A stretch of 64,000 nucleotides of DNA from Heliocidaris tuberculata (taxonomy: Eukaryota; Echinodermata; Echinoidea; Camarodonta; Echinometridae), in contig CM046852.1 of assembly GCA_025618425.1 (NCBI GenBank), forward strand, positions 3,384,108 through 3,448,107. Direction: 5' to 3'. How positions within the stretch are numbered: the stretch's first letter is position 1; each line of letters opens with the position of its first letter. Positions 1-9,860 of this stretch are shown here, piece by piece. The notes under the pieces were generated by a model. That model was given only the letters and a program-made list of their open reading frames with translations, did not search any database and was not told the origin of the DNA. Made by a program: the position numbers and the translations under genes.

Positions 1-498
1 AAAAATAGTGAGACTCTAATTAAACATAAATAAAGCTAATTCACAGTAGAAACAGAAGTGTTTTCCTTTGTGTTTATGTTCTCAATCAATTCATTATGAG
101 CGTGGAGCAACTATTGATGTTTATGGCTATTCGATAGTTAAGCCTTGAATCGCTTCAGGGGCGTCCCGAAAAAGTTCATATTAATTATTTGCAAAATGTA
201 CCCTTATATAAATTTTCTTAGAATATCTCTCTCTGAGATGGGAGCATATGATATATTTGTTAAGGTTCTTGACTCTCATACAAGAGGTCCTGGTGCTCGG
301 TGCTTACATCCTTGAACTAGGTGTTTTGCCATCAAATTTTGTCCCTCTCGACCCAGGTGTATTAAATGTGTCTTAACTGCAGGGCCTGGGGGAAGAGCGG
401 TAATACTGATGTGGCTATCCTGGGTAAATAAGACCGAATTATCATAAATCATCATATAAGGTTCAGTAAGACTTCTGTCTCACACATTTCTGTATACC
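1..498. other. Gene-free left edge
   Basis: I see no convincing exon, repeat or RNA gene here. The TRIM pseudogene to the right ends at about 499 and reads towards this edge, so this stretch may hold its decayed 3' end, but nothing here shows that. Confidence 0.4.
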
Positions 499-1921
499 CT
501 ACTCGGCATTGATTACAGTCTCGTATAACTTCTCTAAAAGGGGAAGAACTATGTGCAGAAATATCACCAACTTAATATCCCATTGAGAATACTGATTATA
601 GGTGTTCTCATTGCGGTGATTATTTCCACCAGGAGGCACACCTCTAGAGTTCGTCTCTTTCAGCCTGAATCTCCTGCCATGATATGCCTGGTAGTCTGAC
701 GAGTCTGATGAGTCGTAAGCTGTCTGCATGTCTGACGGGTCACATCCTGCGTCGCAGATCTTTGTGGCGCATGTTGAGAGGTGGATTCTTTGGTACCACC
801 AATCGCATATCGGTCTTGACGTCCATAACCAGAAGCTCCTTTGACCACCTTTCCAAGAACATGTTTTTTTATGTCCACCTCCCCAATAATGTGGTCATCA
901 TCGAGCCAGCATGGGGTAAAGGTCACGGCTTCTGCTCGGCTAGTAACCCTTTTAGGTTTCGACTCGTCTGGATCATCCTTGTCAAACAGAGCCTGCAATG
1001 TTCAAGAATGGTTCATATCCAAATCAAAATCCTGACACTTTAATAAGCCACCTCACAAGCATTATTGATACTGGTTATCTCTTCATTTCCGTTCTCACCA
1101 AATGTACGAAGTTCTTCGATCAATTTCTTTTACTGCTTTTCACACTCATCAAGTAAAGTTTTCTTCCTTTTTTCCAACTGCGAAAGTGTCTCGTCATACG
1201 ACCTAGTGATGTCAGTCCTTTTCATGGCAAACCGAGCTTCGACCTTGACTTTCTGTTCCTCAACGACCTTTGAGTACAACTTGAGTTTTCTTATTTCCCC
1301 CCTTTCGGCTTTCCGTACATTTCAGTCTCGTCAAAGAATTCTTTTATGAAAGTTTCCATTTCTATAATCACATGTCCACTACGATGGTGGAGCTCACGGC
1401 ATCTAAGGCAGATGAAGGCCTTGCATTTTTTACATATCCATTTCTTCTCTTCTCCTGGGTGCTCAGGGCACATGCGTTTAACCTTCGTCTTGCCACACTG
1501 AATATCATCCACGTGACTTATCATGTGACTAACCATCTTCTTGAACTTCGCGTGAGCTTCAAGACACACCATGCACAAGTAATCCGCTGGCAGTAATGCG
1601 AGATAGAAGCTTTGGCTTCTGGGCATGCTGGGTCGCAAACGGTGCAAACCTTCGAGGCTGTTTGGATATCTTCAAGCATAGATTTGATAGGGTAATGGGT
1701 CGGAAGTCTGGAGACAACTCCGCCTCTCCCGCAAGTATTCTTGCAGCAGATTGGACATGAGAGAGTGTTTTCTTTGCCTTTTGCCTTTAGATTGGAAGAG
1801 TGTCTCGCAACCTTTTTTCACAAAACTTGTGAGTGCAGGAAAGCTCTTTGGGTTCAACCAGAATGTCCAAACACAGACAGCACTCCAGTCTGTGATAGAT
1901 CGTTGCTATTTTAGCGGACAT
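499..1921 (-). pseudogene. TRIM-type RING / B-box / coiled-coil pseudogene
   Basis: The minus strand reads as a broken tripartite-motif (TRIM) E3-ligase-like protein. A start codon at 1921-1919 opens a RING half with a CCLC pair and the core SCTHKFCEK. The next expected zinc cysteine is replaced by Arg, and the frame stops soon after. A second frame resumes with the RING pair CPICC and a first B-box (CTVCDPAC, then HYC). A third frame, 1647-1291, continues with YLCMVCLEAH and a full B-box 2 (CPEHPGEEKKWICKKC, then CLRCRELHH and H). The coiled coil (KLYSKVVEEQKVKVEAR, then LIEELRTFGENGNEEIT) follows in yet another frame. It carries two in-frame TAA stops, at 1132-1130 and 1042-1040. More open but frame-shifted sequence runs to about 499. 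No NHL or B30.2 domain is visible. Intact relatives ubiquitinate targets, often in innate immunity. With at least three frameshifts, two stops and a lost RING cysteine, this copy is very probably dead. No intron is visible, so it may be a single-exon or retrocopied member. Confidence 0.85.
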
Positions 1922-3234
1922 GATAAAATTCTAAATGGACACTTAAAAAAGGGAAAGCTATAGTGAGAGTGAGAGTTCAAGTACAATATTTCTTGTAAAT
2001 TGTTCTCAAAGTCATCAATTTCATATTTGTTTTAAATAAGAGATAATTCTGGAACTAAAGTCGGTATTTTTTCTCCATTGATCAAACATTTTGTAAATAT
2101 ACAAAACTTCATCTGACCTGAAATGATAATTGTGTTGAAGGCTATGTTTTTTAAATAAATGAAATAACATGTTAGCCATATCATCCAAAAATAGAAAAGG
2201 CAATCTATAGTAACGAATTGGTTTCGAAATTATTTCAAATTTGCCCCCACACCATTTTCACCGATTATGACTGGCAAACACACACACACACACACACACA
2301 CCCCCACACACGCACGCATACACACGTTTCACTGCTGTGAACAGTGAATTGTGAAAACTGCAGATCAAATAATTCCTCTAAAATACATCAAGCCGTCCAA
2401 GCTTCCACATACGGTGAAATACGAAAGAATGTGACTACCAAACACCATTTCTCTTAATTAGATTTACAGCCGAAAAATATGCAATACATGAATATTTTTG
2501 ATCATCTACCATTACATCATCTTACGCCTGTCCAAAATGCATAGCGATGAATTACTCATGTGTGCCCGACAGGTTCTCGGGATCGCGCCATCACTTGACT
2601 TGACGCGTACAGTGCCGTTTAGCAGCTGCTTCGGCGAATGAAAATATCATAAAAAGAGTCCAGAATCTAGACTAGGTGGAAGGCAGCAACGGATGCAACG
2701 TAAGGATGAAATTTCCTATCAGCGGGTGGTTTCGGGTTTGTTTTATTTATTTATTTTATTTTTTAAATTATTTTTATTTTATTTTTTTTAGATGAAACAT
2801 CTACGCACCATTGCCCAGGGATTTGACAGTTTACCTGTGCACAAAAATCTTGGTCATCTGTCTGCTACGTTGATCAGCGGAAAGGAAATGTCCAAAGGCA
2901 AAATGATGTAACAATGGTAATTGATAATTTATCATCAGGAGTCGACAACACACTAGAAAGTGAGGTCAGTTTTTTTTTTTTTTACCTTCTGACCTGACAT
3001 GGCAATTTTTCAGGAAGTGATAATGATGAATGATAGGCCTACGTTCGATCATACATTAACTTGTCAATCTCATGACTTGAGGGTCTAATGAACTTGCCTT
3101 AAAGATGCAGGATTAGTGCCCCCCCCCCCCCTCCTAGAAAAAAAAAAACCCAACAAACTTATCATCTGTGATAAGTTACCGAAGTCAAACCTGCATGTAG
3201 ACTAGTCAGGGACTCTTAGTGTATGCCCACACGT
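1922..3234. other. Gene-free stretch with a CA repeat
   Basis: No exon with coding character is seen. The stretch holds an interrupted (CA)n microsatellite at about 2278-2326, AT-rich runs near 2740-2790 and a C10 run near 3120. The RING start codon of the TRIM pseudogene lies at its left edge, so a former promoter could lie here, but no motif supports that. Confidence 0.5.
2278..2326. repeat. (CA)n microsatellite
   Basis: About 23 bp of pure CA dinucleotides are followed by a C5 run and degenerate CA/CG steps. Confidence 0.9.
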
Positions 3235-3880
3235 TTTGTGTCCGGACAGGTTGGTTATCCGGACAGGTCATTTTTAACCCTTTCGAGACAATTGGCCACA
3301 TTTTGTGGTTTGGCTTAATAACTTTTGATTAAGACTTCTAAAAATGATACCAGATGGATGAGTAGAAAGAGCAAAAATTTCTGCACCCATTGCACCCATA
3401 TTTTTTTACATGGCCATATTGCGTTTGATGCCAGGAATTTTAAAAAGGAGATTAAGCTTTAAAATCCTTAAATTGGCAACACATTGAGAGATTAACAATC
3501 ATCGCTTTTTTTTTTCGAAATTGGCTTTTTTTCAACTTTTCGATAAAATTTCTAACCATGTATATTGTTTTCGAAGACATTACATTTTATTGGAACCATG
3601 TATTTTATAGCACTGGAAGAAAAATATTATTGTTGCCAATTTGAAGAACAAAATGTGATCGATTTAGCCCTTGAATAATTCCTGTCCTGAAAGGGTTTAA
3701 CAGTAAATTGAACAACTTCTCATGCAAATTGTCACAAAGCTTTGACAGGACTGAAAATCATGTGAATTGCAAATATTCGCCGATTTTAGTGTTATACCTG
3801 ATGCATATTTTCTTAAAATCGGACGGCAAAATTGACAGGTTAATTTTTGTCAAGTGTCCGGACACACAACCCCCCATCTT
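3235..3880 (+). repeat. Interspersed repeat, interrupted copy (pair of 24585-24800)
   Basis: Its two halves, 3235-3277 and 3696-3880, together match one continuous repeat at about 24585-24800. Shared words include GACAGGT, GCAAATTGTCACAAA and ATCATGTGAATTGCAAATA. The match is split by the 418-bp element at 3278-3695. The repeat begins and ends near TGTCCGGA-like words. I cannot assign it to a named family. Confidence 0.8.
3278..3695. mobile_element. 418-bp non-autonomous element, CCCTTTC/GAAAGGG ends, TTTAA duplication
   Basis: The ends are CCCTTTCGAGAC and CTGTCCTGAAAGGG, and both sides are flanked by TTTAA (3273-3277 and 3696-3700). The uninterrupted repeat at 24585-24800 reads CATTTTCAAACAGTAA at this site, which gives a near-empty-site comparison. 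CCC...GGG ends next to TTAA resemble piggyBac-type elements. The 5-bp TTTAA repeat leaves the superfamily uncertain. A diverged relative lies at 30966-31414, also preceded by TTTAA. No transposase is encoded. Confidence 0.8.
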
Positions 3881-4796
3881 ATCCTACTACCACTACCTGG
3901 TGTTTTTCTTTCTACCTTTATAAAATGCCCTGTCTACCCCCCCCCCCCCGATTTTACCTCGAGAATCCCACCAATTGTCCTCTCCAGTGGTGGTGGTGGT
4001 GTTGGTGGTGGTGGTGGGGGGGGGGGGGGGGGGGGGGGGGCTAAAGGAAGTTATATATTTCGGGAATTTAATTTTCCGAGGAATGTGATTTCAGGAATAT
4101 GCCACCCCTGCATGAAAATGAGGGAGCATGGGATTCAAAAACATAACGATTTCTATCCCTGAAAAGATTTCCTATTTCTTTTTTTTTTTCTCACGGCTGG
4201 GGGGGGGGGGGGGGGGGGGGGAGTCTGTGACGGTTTATCCTCCCGTAAAAAAAGGGAAATTCTCTCATTTCCAAGGATATAATTTTTTTTTTCTCTCTCT
4301 CTCCCTTGTCCGCCCTCTCCCATCCTCTGCCCATCCCAACTCTCTTTCTTTTTAATACTTAATTTGGTGTCACCTTTGTCAGGGCCGGGGGGGGGGGGGG
4401 GGGTAACCCCGATCCTGATGTCCTAGTACACACCGCGGGTTTCACCTACATGATTTATTTTTTTCTGTCAGGACTTGCGCCACCGACGAGAGAGGGCAGT
4501 ATTTGAGCGTCAAAGCAGGGGCTCAACTCCGCTTCTGCATCCGGCTTTCCATGGGGGCATTTCCGGCGGGTCAAAAGTGCACACTGCTCCCACATTTCAT
4601 GTATTAGCCTATGAAGCCGAAATTTTTTCAGTGTACCAGCGAAAATCAGATTTTGGCCTGCGCGCAGCGCGTAAAAGTATTGAAATTATAAATATGAATA
4701 TTCATGAATTTTATAACTAATTAACATAAAATTGAACTGTAAAGACTTGTACTGTAGCTGTGCAGCCAAATGAGAAGCAGTAGATTATAAGATGAT
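3880..4796. repeat. Cluster of very long poly-G tracts; no gene
   Basis: This stretch holds (TGG)n passing into a G run of more than 20 bases ending at 4040, a G21 run at about 4200-4221 and a G17 run at about 4386-4403. These are separated by T-rich and CT-rich stretches. Open frames here are glycine or phenylalanine runs, not genes. Confidence 0.8.
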
Positions 4797-5134
4797 GATG
4801 AAGAAGATTTAGGAAGAAGAAGAAGAAGAAGAAGAAGAAAAATAAGGAGTCTGAGAAGGAGAAGAAGAAGAAGAAGAAGAAGAAGAAGAAAAAAAAAAGA
4901 AAGAAAAGGAAAAAGAAACACCGAGTCTAAAAAGAAGGAGAAGGAGGAGAAGAAAAAAAAGAAGACAAAGAAAAAGAAAACGAAAAACTGAGTCTGAGGA
5001 GGAGAAGAAGAAGAGAAAGAAGAAGGAAAAGAAAAAAAAAAGGCTGAGTCTGAGGAGAAGGAGAAGGAGAAGAAGAAGAAGAAGAAGAAGAAGAAGAAGA
5101 AGAGGTAGTAGAGGGGGAGGGGGGGGGGGGGGGG
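4797..5134 (+). repeat. Polypurine GAA/GAAG tract punctuated by GAGTCTGA
   Basis: About 330 bp are almost wholly purine on the plus strand, mostly GAA and GAAG units, ending in a long G run. The purine run is broken at about 4850, 4923, 4990 and 5046 by nearly the same word, GAGTCTRA. The tract therefore looks like a minisatellite with units of about 55-75 bp rather than simple drift. Leu/Ser/Phe-rich frames on the other strand are artefacts. Confidence 0.85.
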
Positions 5135-7520
5135 TCTCATCACAAAGATCTCCCATTCTCAAAGTCTACGACTTACAGAAGGCAGCTGTATTGGGCATAA
5201 CGAGACTCGTTAAGAAAACTCTTAGACAATAGATCAACTGCAAGTTGCAATTGATAGAAATTAGTGCTTTTTGTTAAAGTAAAGTTTTTCAAGGATACAC
5301 GGACTTAAAGCTCATAGACAGTCTCGGTAGCAAAATTCATACTGGCAAGAAACTTATCTAACATAGTCACATACTATTCTCCTTTTATCATAAGACACAT
5401 GTACGAGATTATTTAACATTCCATTCACGATTTCGAACAAATTTTAGTGTAAATATACGTAAGAAACGCTTGGTAACGGCTTTTCACTGCCTCACGCTAA
5501 GACCATATCCACCCGAAGGTTCCCCACACACTAAACCCAGCGCTTCGCATTATGTGTAGCGTATTCTATACACACATCAATCCTCATGTGAGTAGTGTGT
5601 GTGGCCGTTGTTTGAATTTACATCCCCTCTTTTTGGGGCCAGGGATTTTTATTACTTTTCACCTCTCATTCAATAAAAAAACAACTAAATATTCACCCTC
5701 AGGTTCTTTTGTCTCCCTAAAATTTAATGATTGATACTTCAATTGAATTAAGGCACCTCCTGCATCAATTGGAATCATCATTTATTTATTTTTTCATTTT
5801 CCCACTTTTCTTTTCTGTTGTAGCCATCCTGCGATATCAAATTTCCCTTTACTGACCCATTCATTCCCTTCTGCCTTGCAGATTTGGCATATCTGAAGTA
5901 AAACGAGTCCATCAACAGAAACCCCACACACAACACCTAGCACTTTCTTACGAAAAATCAGTCTATCATCCAGTAATTCAAGGTTGCGTTAGGCTGTATG
6001 ACAGAAATCCACCATCACACTTCAGAAGACATAGTATATTATTGTGCCTGCATCATTATCATCACCACATCTTTCACAAAATTATGGGGAAAACAACAGA
6101 AAAAGTTTCTCAGTGTGAAATGATGTTTATTGAAATAACTCAATTATCAACGTAAAACGTAACACTCTCTTCAAATGCTACATACAGATTATAACATTTA
6201 GTTCATGGACAACAAATCATGGGGCAGGGGGGGGGGGCAATACCAATTTTGTTTCTATTCTTTTGTTGCAAGCAAACAATTTTATATTCTTCTTCTGACA
6301 TCCGATGTAGGTGGATTGTAATGTATGTCCATGTACAGCCTTTAAAACTATCATCACAATATACAAGACATAAAAGTACAAAGAGATCACCTTACTGCCC
6401 AATATGATATAAGGTCATGTTTGTCCAAATATTGGTAGTTTTGAAAATTTGGGGGCGGGCTAAAACTCCCAAGCGCCTGATTCGTCTGCCTATACAGAAT
6501 TACAGATTCTAGAACCATTTGTGTTTAAAAAAAAACAGAATCATAGCTATCTCAGGATAGCTTCAAGGAGCTGATGAAAGGGATTATCACTTCAAGGTTA
6601 AAGATCAAGTAGAATATCATGACTAAATCTGAATGCACTACTTATGCTTAAATTTATAAACATAAGTTGCATTAAAGCTGATTAACTAAAATCATTTTTT
6701 ATCATAATATAGTCATGCAACATTTTTCAAAATTTTTTTCTAATTACTTTTGAATTAAAAGAAAAATTATTTGAATTTATAAATTTATTGGTTATAGTTA
6801 GAATTCAAAACTGCATTAGCCTTACGTGAAATGGAATAATTGAATGTGCATAACTTAAAAGGTTTTTAATTGTATTTTAAGTGTGATAATAGTTTAAATT
6901 GATTATCCCGTATTTTAGACCAAAATATCGCTCTATATGATAGTATCAAATAAAACGAATAGTATGATGAAATTTATGAAAAAATGAAGAACAACAGAAT
7001 ACATAAGAAATCCATAAAACAATGAAATACATGCAAGAGTAATGACTTTCTCATAATCATGTTTCAAATGGGCCAGTTATGCCAACTACAACATGGACAT
7101 GTAGACCTACAAAAGGGACATCAGTGGTAGCCAAAGTATTCAAAGTATTTAAAAATTACAAATTTTGGGGTGTATCTATAAAGGGTCCAAGAGTAAAACG
7201 TCAGGTGATTGCAATAAGGGCCATTCAATAGCCTTGATACAACCCCCCCCCCCCCCAAGTCAGATTTATTGGTCAAGTACACACCCAACTTTACAAATCT
7301 GCGTGTTTCCCCTTTAAATAGCTCTTTCCAATTGACCCATATTTTGACATTCAATAGTTCAATGTCCAGCTCTGAAATATATGCATCTTTCGGGGATTTA
7401 GAATATTTAATTATTTGCCATTATGTAAATTAGCAATAAATATCTCTTTAAAAAAAAATCAAACTTGAAATAATAATAAAGATAAAGAATACTTTGATCC
7501 TTTATGACTCCAAGGCAGTA
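5135..7520. other. Gene-free stretch 3' of the 119-residue gene
   Basis: Apart from the repeat at about 5290-5690, I see no coding exon. The sequence is AT-rich with short G or C runs at 6226 and 7244. On the minus strand AATAAA occurs at 7267-7262, about 250 bases after the stop codon of the 119-residue gene, and could be its polyadenylation signal. Confidence 0.45.
5290..5690 (+). repeat. Interspersed repeat A, copy 1
   Basis: This region is nearly identical to 16170-16560 and, in reverse, to 23360-23693 plus 24430-24522. Shared landmarks are CAGTCTCGGTAGCAAAA, CCACCCGAAGGTTCCCC and CTCTTTTTGGGGCCAGGG. Position 5397-5404 (ACATGTAC) is the empty site of the hAT-like copy at 23694-24421. No coding capacity is seen. 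Confidence 0.85.
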
Positions 7521-9543
7521 CTACACATTCAACAAGCTTTGTAGCTGATGAGCTTCCTTGGACAACCTGCATAATGAAAACAAAAAGAAAGAAAAGAAAA
7601 ATTAAACTTCTTGTAGACTGTAAACTGGATTTTAAAGAAGGAAAAAATGGGTACATCTCTACTTTTATGTTACAATTTATTTTTCTTCTTCTTCAAATGA
7701 TAGAAATGTAAATCTAGGTTCAAATCTTCTAAGAGAAGTAAATATTTTCGATTACAAATTTGATCCAAGACCAAGACCTCTAGTAAACATCGAAATGGTT
7801 AAATCAGTCAGCAGGTACAATCAAAATGATTTACTGGACTTCAGAATTCGATTATGACTATACAGATTAGGGGTCAAAGAAAACATGTACACGCCTAATG
7901 AGTTTAAATTCTAGGCCCTATATGTATCATAATCTTACAGAGCTAATGTAATACTAGTAGAACTACGTCTAAGCTATGGCCACAATGAAATTTACACTTA
8001 GATGTCTACATTTTTAACCAAAAAAAAAAAAAAAAAAAATCTTTTACCTTGCCAGTTCAACTTGGGTTTCCTGCCGTGAGTGGATGACAAAATCTACAGC
8101 CCAGGTAGGGTCTGTCACGGTATTGGATGATCTAGCCCTGGTCCCCCTGTGACTGTGTTCCCCTACTTTGGTCCATTTATCAATGTTAATGATAGCTCTG
8201 CAATCAAAGAAGAACAAAAATTTAGGATCGTGGTTGTAATAAAAGCATAGATCTACTGTCTAGATTTATATCATAATGTATATTATAGATTCATACTCTC
8301 AGTCTCAGATCTACTATCTAGTCTCTAGTGTCAGTGGGGACTTGTCAATGGTTGTCACGACACAAAAGAGGTGTAGAGTCTAGATCTAGACCTATTTCAG
8401 CCAAGCCCAAACCAATGATCAAATTGAGACCACTCTTGTCTACTCTTACTTATTAGTAGCAGCCTTAGGCTATGGAAACTAAAGAACAATTTTAATAAGG
8501 GTCGAGAACGGAAGACATTGCCATTCAAATTCTATGTAGATCTATCTGGACCCTACCTAAACAAAAGTCAAAGTTCAAAGCGAAGGTCTAATGTTAGGCC
8601 CTAGCCAGGGCACCTGCAACATTTTGCTCTCGTAGGCAAAGCGCAGTAGCCGGCCAGGATCGGCGAACCCAAAACTAAGAGACCGCTGGGCAAGATCTTA
8701 CCCGGCGCGGCCCAGAGTGAGGATCTTGCGCATTCAGTGTTGTGATCAATCTTGAACAGGGGAGCGTTTCATCAAGCATTTTGTCAGCGATTTTTACCGA
8801 CAACTGTTCTAAGCTACTGAAATCCTTGCATCTGATTGGCTGAGAGCAAATTTGTCGGTAAAAATCACTGACAAAACGCTTGATGAAACGCTCCCCAGGT
8901 CTACATCTACCGCAGATTGTCGGTAATGTAGTCATGCGCTTTACTTTTTTGGATTGAGCACTATCATAATATACAGATCTACGGAAAATTTCTGATCTTT
9001 TAGAAAAATATTACCCGTATCCTATTTAAAAGGACTGTTTTAGAATTCAATGAAAGTTGATAACTTTCTTTTGTCATGCAAGAGACGGGGGATTGGGTGG
9101 GATATGGGTTAATACGTTTTGTACAGTGTGACTCACTCGCTGCCACGACGAACACATCCCAATCATTAAAGGCATTGATTAACTTTGCCCAGGATTGAAA
9201 AAAAAAAATCACTGTTCCAGCTAATGCTGTAATCATAATTGCAAACCTTTAGCTCAGACAGGAATCGCCTGAGTTTTATAAGCTGATCGGTCGTATGATA
9301 TATCAAGATATTTACGATTAAACATTGATGTCGGGATAGAGTACCACCGAACCCTCAAGAGCTCTTACGGTTGGCATACCTCGCTCTATCACAGAATACC
9401 GTACGGGCTGGAAACCCGCTCTGAAATCGCCAAGCGCCGGTGCTTGGTTTTTGTGACTGCAGCGCAGCGAAGAAGCCGAGCGACTTGCGCCAGTAGCGAT
9501 TGATCGCGATTTTCTCTTTTTTAGGATAGTAAACGGGTTCCAT
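7521..9543 (-). CDS. Three-exon gene for a 119-residue protein of unknown function
   Basis: Exons on the minus strand are 9543-9380, 8197-8048 and 7566-7521. The donors read GAG|GTATGC and CAAG|GTAAAA, and the acceptors end GATTGCAG and TTATGCAG. Phases agree at both junctions: AG+A gives Arg, and AG+G gives Arg. The coding length is 360 bases including the TAG stop. The ATG has a good context (GAAAATGG) with an in-frame stop just upstream. The first exon is markedly GC- and CpG-richer than its surroundings, as coding sequence would be. The protein starts MEPVYYPKKEKIAINRYWRK, carries TGAWRFQSGFPARTVF near residues 36-51, has a central INIDKWTKVGEH, and ends in an amphipathic helix-like ELARLSKEAHQLQSLLNV. 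It is basic and soluble, with no signal peptide or membrane segment. I do not recognise the family and assign no function. Intron 1 contains a palindromic transposon (8758-8897). Confidence 0.65.
8758..8897. mobile_element. Short palindromic element, hairpin family copy 1
   Basis: The arms GGGGAGCGTTTCATCAAGC and GCTTGATGAAACGCTCCCC pair almost perfectly. They enclose a core containing CTTGCATCTGATTGGCTGAG. The same core and arms recur at 32081-32213, and the core recurs with different arms at 28440-28590. It lies in intron 1 of the 119-residue gene. Confidence 0.85.
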
Positions 9544-9689
9544 TTTCTCTCATACTTTCACATATCCTTAATTATATATAGTTAGAGGACTGCACACAAT
9601 TCACTGGCATTTGAGTTGATTTTACAATTTTTCACAAAGTTAATCAATCACTTTAAGAGGAACGATAAACAAAATTGACATTTACTTAC

Positions 9690-9860
9690 ATTTCAAGGCA
9701 TCATACGGCCTCACTTTGATGTGAATGTTCCCTGTATAATTTTCTGCTTTCGTGAGATTTACTAGACAAACTCCTTCTGAAACAAAACTTTCTCAAAAAC
9801 AAAGTTTTTTTGAGATTTGTGTTGAAATAGCACAAAAGTAGCACCACCCGTATGGTCGCC
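9690..9860 (-). other. Possible non-coding first exon of the 119-residue gene
   Basis: On the minus strand a strong donor (GAAAT|GTAAGT, exon end 9690) lies 147 bases upstream of the ATG of the 119-residue gene. The ATGGCG at about 9859 opens a short frame that stops before the donor, so it would act as an upstream ORF. A different frame in the same stretch is also open over about 29 codons (for example YTGNIHIKVRPYDALK), so this could instead be a coding exon of another transcript. An acceptor GTGTGCAG near 9590 could join it to the coding exon. This is inference from splice motifs only. Confidence 0.3.

Noticed and set aside
4721..5162. Long minus-strand open frames rich in Leu, Ser, Phe and Pro
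   Set aside because: They are translations of the GAA/GAAG polypurine tract and poly-G run; there is no domain and no splice context.
8675..8935. 86-codon minus-strand open frame
   Set aside because: Mostly the palindromic hairpin element at 8758-8897 in intron 1 of the 119-residue gene.
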